From Cerasicoccus sp. TK19100 (GTDB lineage Bacteria > Verrucomicrobiota > Verrucomicrobiia > Opitutales > Cerasicoccaceae), in the NCBI RefSeq assembly GCF_027257155.1, contig NZ_JAPWDU010000001.1, forward strand, positions 744,001 to 808,000: a stretch of 64,000 nucleotides of DNA, given 5' to 3'. Made by a program: the position numbers and the translations under genes. The notes beneath the pieces were generated by a model that made no database searches, was not told the DNA's origin, and saw nothing but the letters and a program-made list of their open reading frames with translations. Below, piece by piece: positions 58,444 to 64,000 of the stretch; the stretch's first letter is position 1; each line of letters opens with the position of its first letter.

Positions 58444-59757
58444 ATGAATCCCGTTAAGAATTATGCAATTGTTGGGACCGGAGTCCGGTCGATGATGTTT
58501 CGTGGTGCGATACTTGGTGACCATGCTGAATGCTCGAAGCTAGTTGCCTTGTGTGACTCGAATCCATTGAGGATGAAGGCTTGGCAGGAAAAGGATGAAC
58601 TCGATTTACCCTGCTATGCTCCAGAGGATTTTGAGAAGATGATTGAAGAGCAAAATGTGGATGTTGTCATCGTGACAACGATCGACCGTACACATGACGA
58701 ATATATTTGTCGTGCGATGGTTGCAGGCTGTGATGTGGTTACCGAGAAGCCAATGACCACGGACGTCGAAAAGTGCAATCGCATCCTCCGCACACGTGAG
58801 CGTACAAACAAGAAATTGACCGTAACTTTCAATTATCGATATGCTCCGCGTAATTCCAAAGTTAAGGAGCTTCTTCAGCAAGGCATCATTGGGAAAATTA
58901 CTTCAGTACACTTTGAGTGGATGCTCGATACTAAGCATGGAGCTGACTACTTCCGTCGCTGGCACCGAGATAAGCGAAACAGTGGCGGCCTGATGGTGCA
59001 TAAATCGACTCATCATTTTGACCTAGTTAACTGGTGGATCGAAAGTAAGCCGGAAACCGTCATGGCAATGGGCGACCTTTGTTTCTATGGTAAGGTCAAT
59101 GCCGAGGAGCGTGGTGAGTCACATCAATATTTTCGTGCTACTGGTAGTGAAAACGCTAAGGGCGATCCATTTGCCATGGATATGACAAATGACGATCATC
59201 ATCGTTCGCTTTATTACGATTGCGAGTCTGCTGATGGTTATCTGCGTGATCAGAATGTCTTTGGTGACGGTATCTCGATCGAAGACGATATCGGCGTCAT
59301 GGTGCGATATCAAAGTGGTGCAGTCATGACCTATCATCTGACGGCTTTCGCGCCATGGGAAGGCTACCGTGTTTCATTTAATGGTACAAAAGGACGTCTT
59401 GAGATTGACGTTGAGGAGCGCTCTTACGTTAGCGGAAGTGACTCCGACCACAACTTGACGCGCAATGTACTAGGAAGCTCTGATCACAAGGTTCTGGAGC
59501 CAACGAAATTGCTTTTCCGTCCACACTGGGGAGAGCCAAAGAAGATCGCTATTGATGACACGAATACAGGTGGCCATGGCGGTGCGGACAAACTCCTCTT
59601 GAGCGATATTTTTGATGAGTATCAACATGATCCGCTTGGTCGTGCTGCTGGTCATGAAGATGGTGCCTGGTCTATTCTTACTGGCATCGCAGCCAATCAG
59701 TCTATGAGTACAGGATTGCCTGTTCGCATCGCAGATTTAGGCGTGAAAGTTTATTAA
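58444..59757 (+). CDS. Gfo/Idh/MocA family NAD(P)-dependent oxidoreductase
   Basis: A 437-aa sugar or inositol dehydrogenase-like protein. The NAD-binding start is NYAIVGTGVRSMMFRGAILG, the family EKP motif is VVTEKPMTTDVEKC near residue 96, and the substrate-side region includes GGLMVHKSTHHFDLVNWW near 180 with the catalytic His. The cytoplasmic enzyme probably oxidises or epimerises a sugar released by local hydrolases. The ATG at 58444 is used since the dinucleotide fold begins directly after it; an upstream start adds 12 hydrophobic residues inside the divergent promoter. Substrate unknown. Confidence 0.9.
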   Translation: MNPVKNYAIVGTGVRSMMFRGAILGDHAECSKLVALCDSNPLRMKAWQEKDELDLPCYAPEDFEKMIEEQNVDVVIVTTIDRTHDEYICRAMVAGCDVVTEKPMTTDVEKCNRILRTRERTNKKLTVTFNYRYAPRNSKVKELLQQGIIGKITSVHFEWMLDTKHGADYFRRWHRDKRNSGGLMVHKSTHHFDLVNWWIESKPETVMAMGDLCFYGKVNAEERGESHQYFRATGSENAKGDPFAMDMTNDDHHRSLYYDCESADGYLRDQNVFGDGISIEDDIGVMVRYQSGAVMTYHLTAFAPWEGYRVSFNGTKGRLEIDVEERSYVSGSDSDHNLTRNVLGSSDHKVLEPTKLLFRPHWGEPKKIAIDDTNTGGHGGADKLLLSDIFDEYQHDPLGRAAGHEDGAWSILTGIAANQSMSTGLPVRIADLGVKVY

Positions 59758-59806
59758 TCATGCACGAGCTAGCTGGATGTTGTTGCAATAGCGCTTAACG
59801 GCTTGT

Positions 59807-59840
59807 GCAAAGGTTCCGGCAGCTCTACTGGGGCCTTTGC
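59807..59840. terminator. Weak hairpin downstream of the Gfo/Idh gene
   Basis: GCAAAGG (59807-59813) pairs with CCTTTGC (59834-59840), 50 bp past the oxidoreductase stop. The loop is 20 bases and there is no T-tract, so a terminator role is doubtful. The rest of the 198-bp gap before the esterase shows only an AGCTAGCT word at 59768. Confidence 0.3.
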
Positions 59841-59955
59841 AGGCGTAAGTCATTACCCCGAAAAACTATATGAGTCGGAATAAACGATGCCTTTATTTTT
59901 CTAAGAGTCGCGTGGTGTTCTTTTGAAATCTGACTCGCGCAAACCACCTCTGAAT

Positions 59956-61809
59956 ATGACAATCAAATTATTACTTCGTCATGCCTCTACAGCTATTCTT
60001 TTGCTTGTATCTCTCGTTTCAGCTGAAGCTGGACAGCATCGTGATGTCTTTATCATAGCTGGACAATCCAATGCGGATGGCCGTACCCTCAAGTCAGAAT
60101 TGGTTGGAGATTTGGCGATATATGCTGGAAAACAAGACGGAGTTATGGTGCATTATACCAATACCGTATACACCAATACTGATAAAAGCAAATACGGGAC
60201 ATGGGTGACGCTCGAGCCTGGATACAGCGTTTCTCCAAGCTACAGTGGCGCATTGCCATCTGATACTTTTGGAATGGAGATCGGTGCGGCCAGAGTTCTC
60301 AACGAATACTATGAAAATCCTGCTTTTATCAAGGTTAGTCGAGGCGGAACTGCTCTTGGTGTGCCGGGAACAGATTGGTATCCTGTGAAGGATTCTGAAG
60401 ACCTGGTCGGTCCGCTGTATCGAGCATTAATTGATTCAACCAAAGACGCGCTTGAAGAGCTTGAAGCAGCAGGGGATACTTACACTGTCCATGGTGTCTT
60501 TTGGCACCAGGGTGAAAGCGACATCAACGAGCGTACGGATGTTTATGGCGATTTGCTGGCTACACTGATTAAGAATGTGCGAAGTGACTTAAATATGCCA
60601 AACCTGCGATTCATTGTTGGTGAAGTTGCCACAGTAAAACCCCTAGCATTTCGCACGGTTCAGTGGGAGGCCGCACGTAGTTTGCCTAACACCAGTTTTA
60701 TCTCTTCGCGAGGGCTTGGTGTCATGGATCAATCGCATTTCAATACTCAAGCGATGACCATCTATGGGGAACGAGTAGGGTATGCATTCTTACCGAATCG
60801 TGAGATTCTCGACTTTGAAATTCCCATTTATGCTACCGGGCCGCTAGATCGTCAGGATGAATTTGCTGCAACGGATGGGGTTGATTCATCGCTTCAGGTG
60901 GTTGCGACATCTAGTCAGGGTGAATATGTGAGTGGACAAGCGGCCGGGCATAAGGGTGCCACAGGAGGACACTATTGCACTCGCCGGCATTTAATCCCGT
61001 TAAAGAAGGCTAGCACCATGCAGGCTGATTTCTTTCCTGGCAATGTTGGTTTTGATAATCAAGCCGATGCCGATTCTTCGCTTCTGATTGCTGGCTGGGG
61101 AGTTGATGCCGATTCTGACGGTGTCTTTACTGAGGCGGAAACCGCTATCGGATTTGGTGTTTACCACACAGCAAATTTTCGTATCCAGATCGGCTCGCAA
61201 ACTTATCTATCCACGGAGACATACCAAACCGACCATTGGTATCGGCTCACCCTCTCATGGACGAACCCCAATCAGCACGGCCAACGAACGGTGGAGCTCT
61301 ATGTGCGAGATTTGTCGGCAGGTATTGACCTTAATGAAGGCAATCCTGTTATTTCTATATTGATTGATGAAGATGATTTTGACGGAAATCCTATGCACTG
61401 GTCTGGCATGGGATTTCGGGCTACGCGCGGTCTGGTCGATAATATTTCTATCATGCCATTCGGCTTTAGCGCATGGGTTAAAACGCTCTTCCCAGATCTG
61501 CAAGGGGGAGCGAATGGTGACGATGACCACGATGGGCTTAGCAATTCTTTAGAGTATGCATTCGGCCTTGATCCTTTTTTCTCAAACTCGCCATTGGAGC
61601 TGCCTCAAATTAGTTTTGGAGTTGAATATGCTTCTCTTTTAGTTAGTCCACTCGCTACTCAACCCAACATTCACTACACGTTACAATGGTCTCGAGACCT
61701 CGAATCTTGGACTACACTCGCTGGCGCACCATCCAATGAATATATTACTTTCACGCTAAATACGATTGGGGAAACGACACTCTTTTTTCGTCAACTTGTC
61801 GAGTTCTAG
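59956..61809 (+). CDS. Secreted sialate O-acetylesterase-like (SASA/CE6) carbohydrate esterase
   Basis: A 617-aa exported esterase. After a signal peptide (MTIKLLLRHASTAILLLVSL plus VSAEAG) comes an SGNH-type SASA domain: VFIIAGQSNADGRT with the nucleophile Ser, VFWHQGESDINERT near 185, and the Asp-His pair in VMDQSHFNTQA near 260. This is the CE6/DUF303 family, which removes acetyl groups from sugars such as xylan or sialic acid. The C-terminal part adds a LamG-like beta domain (about 290-500), a calcium-loop-like DDDHDGLSN, and the verrucomicrobial TLQWSRDLESW beta tail. ATG 59956 gives the best signal peptide. The natural substrate is unknown. Confidence 0.85.
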   Translation: MTIKLLLRHASTAILLLVSLVSAEAGQHRDVFIIAGQSNADGRTLKSELVGDLAIYAGKQDGVMVHYTNTVYTNTDKSKYGTWVTLEPGYSVSPSYSGALPSDTFGMEIGAARVLNEYYENPAFIKVSRGGTALGVPGTDWYPVKDSEDLVGPLYRALIDSTKDALEELEAAGDTYTVHGVFWHQGESDINERTDVYGDLLATLIKNVRSDLNMPNLRFIVGEVATVKPLAFRTVQWEAARSLPNTSFISSRGLGVMDQSHFNTQAMTIYGERVGYAFLPNREILDFEIPIYATGPLDRQDEFAATDGVDSSLQVVATSSQGEYVSGQAAGHKGATGGHYCTRRHLIPLKKASTMQADFFPGNVGFDNQADADSSLLIAGWGVDADSDGVFTEAETAIGFGVYHTANFRIQIGSQTYLSTETYQTDHWYRLTLSWTNPNQHGQRTVELYVRDLSAGIDLNEGNPVISILIDEDDFDGNPMHWSGMGFRATRGLVDNISIMPFGFSAWVKTLFPDLQGGANGDDDHDGLSNSLEYAFGLDPFFSNSPLELPQISFGVEYASLLVSPLATQPNIHYTLQWSRDLESWTTLAGAPSNEYITFTLNTIGETTLFFRQLVEF

Positions 61810-62155
61810 GGGCGAGCTCTGGAGTAGGGGCTCTTGAATACTATGACGGTTTGATTGCGTGAGAAGGGCAGTGTATTTCTTGCTCAGGTAGCAAGGCACA
61901 TGGAGCAGTTGGAATTCTAGTATTAAAAGAGAGCGCCCCATGTCATTCCCCCAAATGACATGGGGCGCTGTTACGTCGGCAGGTATATTGCCAAGTCTCT
62001 CAAGCGTTCACTCGCGCTAGTATATTGTCGGCGTTGATGAACCTGCGCACCACTTTGGGAGTTGTGAGATCAATATTGGAAGGTTGATTCATACTGGGCT
62101 AGTATCGTTTGGCTTTCAAAAATCATGTAACCGATGTAATTCAATATGCTGAAAA
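61810..62155. terminator. Convergent gap with strong 16-bp terminator hairpin
   Basis: A 346-bp gap between converging esterase genes. At 61932-61947 and 61954-61969 is a perfect 16-bp inverted repeat (AGCGCCCCATGTCATT and its complement) around a six-base loop. Read on the minus strand it is followed by CTCTTTTAATA, a good intrinsic terminator for the alpha/beta hydrolase gene; it may serve both directions. No ORF or other element is seen in the rest. Confidence 0.7.
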
Positions 62156-63073
62156 CTAACGCTTGTTTTCTATCAATTTCTTCAGAACAAAGTCGTATTG
62201 GTCGATGTATTGGTGGACATCTTGATCGGGGTGCTGCACATAGCATTCTACTCCTTTTGAATCTGCTAGTTTTTTAAATTCAATGCCGAAACTGGGACTA
62301 TGAACGTAAAAGTTTCCACCTTTCTTTTTCTCATCTGGGCTAAACTTATACTTCATGAATATTGCAGGATCATCACTGGAAATTAGTTCCGCGGGTGACA
62401 TGCTAGGAAAATATTTTTCAAACTTGCTGCGTTTTGCCAGAAAGCCCTCAAAGTCTTTTTCGTTCATGCCAAAAGCATGACCACCATACTTTAGTTCTGG
62501 CCCAACCCAATCACGCATTTGTATTGGATCGATCGAAGTTTGTGCATCACGGACGCCTATTGCCAGCACTCGCGTTGATTCTCTAAGAACAGGATCGGTT
62601 GCCTCTGGATCCGCCATGTCATCTGAGAGACCAAGCCAGAGTGCTGAGAATCCTCCTGCTGAGACTCCAGTAAGTCCCACTGCGTTTTTGTCTAGATCCC
62701 ATTCGTTGGCGTGATTGCGAACGAATTGTAAGGCATATTTGATGTCATCGAGGCATGCTTGAACTGGCGGATACACGCCTTCGCGATGGGCTGCGTGCAG
62801 CATTCGATAATTGACTCCTACTACAGCAATTCCAGCATCAGTATACCTCTTAACATGTGAATCCGATAGTTTCTTGTCGCCGTTCCACCAACCACCGCCA
62901 TGAATATCCATGACAAAGGGAAACGGGCCTTTGCCTTCAGGCTTATAAATATCTATTTTTTGCAATTCGTGTGGACCGTAGGCAACGTCGGCCTTGAATG
63001 GAATTGGATCGGCGCACGCCGTTCTTGCCGCAATGAGAGCATAGAGGGTTAGGGCAAAAAGACATCTAATCAT
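62156..63073 (-). CDS. Secreted alpha/beta hydrolase (BD-FAE-like esterase)
   Basis: A 305-aa exported hydrolase. The signal peptide is MIRCLFALTLYALIAARTAC plus A. The oxyanion loop is MDIHGGGWWNGDKKL near residue 58, the nucleophile elbow is LTGVSAGGFSALWLGL near 135, and a C-terminal His occurs in DQDVHQYIDQYDF near 287. This matches the HGGG (hormone-sensitive-lipase-like or BD-FAE bifunctional deacetylase/feruloyl esterase) group acting on esterified glycans. It is alone on its strand, facing the SASA esterase. It fits a glycan-deesterification role for this region. Confidence 0.82.
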   Translation of the reverse strand: MIRCLFALTLYALIAARTACADPIPFKADVAYGPHELQKIDIYKPEGKGPFPFVMDIHGGGWWNGDKKLSDSHVKRYTDAGIAVVGVNYRMLHAAHREGVYPPVQACLDDIKYALQFVRNHANEWDLDKNAVGLTGVSAGGFSALWLGLSDDMADPEATDPVLRESTRVLAIGVRDAQTSIDPIQMRDWVGPELKYGGHAFGMNEKDFEGFLAKRSKFEKYFPSMSPAELISSDDPAIFMKYKFSPDEKKKGGNFYVHSPSFGIEFKKLADSKGVECYVQHPDQDVHQYIDQYDFVLKKLIENKR

Positions 63074-63216
63074 GATATATATTTAAATTGGGACTGGTTA
63101 GTTTGCGATAAATCTGAGTGAATTGTCTGATGCTTGATTGGATGATGAACTGGATTTAAAGATTTTGCGTTCCGGAAGTGTGAATATCGGAGATTGTAGA
63201 TGCAATGCAGTCCATG

Positions 63217-64000
63217 TTATTCGACAGCGAGGTATTCGCCACTGTTACGACTTGCCAATGCATTCATGAATGACCGACCATCTTTACTCCGGTAAGAGAT
63301 GGTGTTGATTTTAACAGGATTGGGTTGTTTCTCCTGAAGTTTTGCGGTCAGCATCAAAATTTCATCAACGCTAACTCCTGTCGGTTCGCCATCAGATAAG
63401 AGGATGATCTGCTCTGGGTTCATTGAGAACGCTTTTTTCAAGGCTAAATCGGTACGCGTGCCAGCATGCAGGCCATCCTGGTATTTATTCCAATCGATGC
63501 TATCAAAAGTCTGGTCCCTTTTCAGTGCTTTTGCGGGGTCCATACGTCTAAGCCAGTTTTTAGTTCGTTGAATAGTAGCCTCGTTGATTTCCCTAACGCT
63601 GCCGCTAAGCGTTTCTACTCCTCCGGCAAATCCAATGATGTTGAACTTCGTTTGGCTGCCATTGTCACTCATGCTTTGGAGCACTTTAAGAATTTCGTCA
63701 GCGACTATTTTAAATCCCTCCGGCCCGCGTTCATCTCCAATCATGCTTCCCGATATATCCATTACGAAGACGATACTCTGGCTCGATGTTTTGACTCCAA
63801 AAAAGTCTATATCTGGCATTTTGGCTTCAATCGTAGACCAATTACCTCCTAGCTCACCAGTTCCAAAGGCCACGCGGCTGTTCTGGCTTATGGTCGGCAC
63901 CTCAATGTCTGATATATCGATCACGGATACCGCGGGGGCGGCTATTACCTTTTTCGGAGGTGTGGGATTGGAATTAATTTTAATTTGAATGGGCACCTGA
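63217..64000 (-). CDS. VWA domain protein (5' end beyond window)
   Basis: At least 259 aa of a von Willebrand factor A protein, incomplete at its N-terminus because the frame is open to the window edge. A GTG at 63996 is the only internal start near the edge and seems unlikely. The MIDAS metal site is complete: SIVFVMDISGSMIGDERGP, then TGTDL-type residues in AGTRTDLALKKAF and the LLSDGEPTG strand. VWA proteins of this type often occur near ExbB/ExbD or TPR genes in Verrucomicrobia and are thought to act in envelope complexes. The substrate or partner is unknown. Confidence 0.8.
   Translation of the reverse strand, partial: QVPIQIKINSNPTPPKKVIAAPAVSVIDISDIEVPTISQNSRVAFGTGELGGNWSTIEAKMPDIDFFGVKTSSQSIVFVMDISGSMIGDERGPEGFKIVADEILKVLQSMSDNGSQTKFNIIGFAGGVETLSGSVREINEATIQRTKNWLRRMDPAKALKRDQTFDSIDWNKYQDGLHAGTRTDLALKKAFSMNPEQIILLSDGEPTGVSVDEILMLTAKLQEKQPNPVKINTISYRSKDGRSFMNALASRNSGEYLAVE

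Overview
The window looks like a chromosomal segment of a Gram-negative bacterium of the Verrucomicrobiota, most likely class Opitutae. This rests on four secreted proteins with PEP-CTERM sorting tails, a long prepilin-like protein resembling 'Verru_Chthon cassette protein A', secreted proteins with the C-terminal beta domain common in Verrucomicrobia, and repeated ExbB/ExbD clusters beside polysaccharide genes. No species is claimed. No rRNA, CRISPR array or transposase was seen.

Region 1 (about 1-29 kb) is GC-rich, core-like and densely packed. It holds ruvB, a SAM methyltransferase, rsmG, metH, a PEP-CTERM trypsin-like protease, a PuuE-like deacetylase, a membrane glycosyltransferase, a UvrD/Rep helicase, a family 9 glycosyltransferase and a CDF metal exporter. 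Two orphan exbD genes follow, then a three-gene RND efflux operon, a GYF_2 membrane protein, a stand-alone CcoI-like metal-binding module and ovoA (ovothiol synthesis). Between 15.5 and 15.83 kb there is a nested inverted repeat that codes for nothing.

Region 2 (29.13-35.06 kb) is a 5.9-kb integrated element in the 3' end of tRNA-Lys(CUU), bounded by a 27-bp exact direct repeat. It carries a tyrosine integrase, a 57-aa excisionase-like protein, two small proteins (one RHH-like), a divergent KAP P-loop NTPase (probable phage-defence cargo) and an HUH rolling-circle Rep. The attachment core lies inside the integrase reading frame. If the ends are joined as in an excised circle, the integrase frame continues in phase for 95 more codons and ends in a 4-nt ATGA overlap with rep. 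The circle would therefore carry one five-gene operon (RHH, orf135, xis, int, rep), with every junction an ATGA overlap. Integration would trim the integrase tail and cut rep away from its promoter. This is the most striking structure in the window.

Region 3 (35-64 kb) is visibly more AT-rich and resembles a polysaccharide-utilisation island. It has an SGNH hydrolase, two FAD-dependent oxidoreductases (one fused to Ig-like and DNRLRE-type domains), a GH16-like lipoprotein, a lone Verru_Chthon A-like prepilin, a LacI and an AraC regulator, a Gfo/Idh/MocA oxidoreductase, two esterases and a VWA protein that runs off the end. At its centre (51.0-57.6 kb) is a six-gene operon: TPR lipoprotein, membrane-anchored solute-binding-like protein, ExbB, ExbD, ExbD and a coiled-coil protein ending in a jelly-roll-like domain. 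It has no ABC permease or ATPase and no recognisable TonB, and may be an uncharacterised proton-driven envelope machine for glycans.
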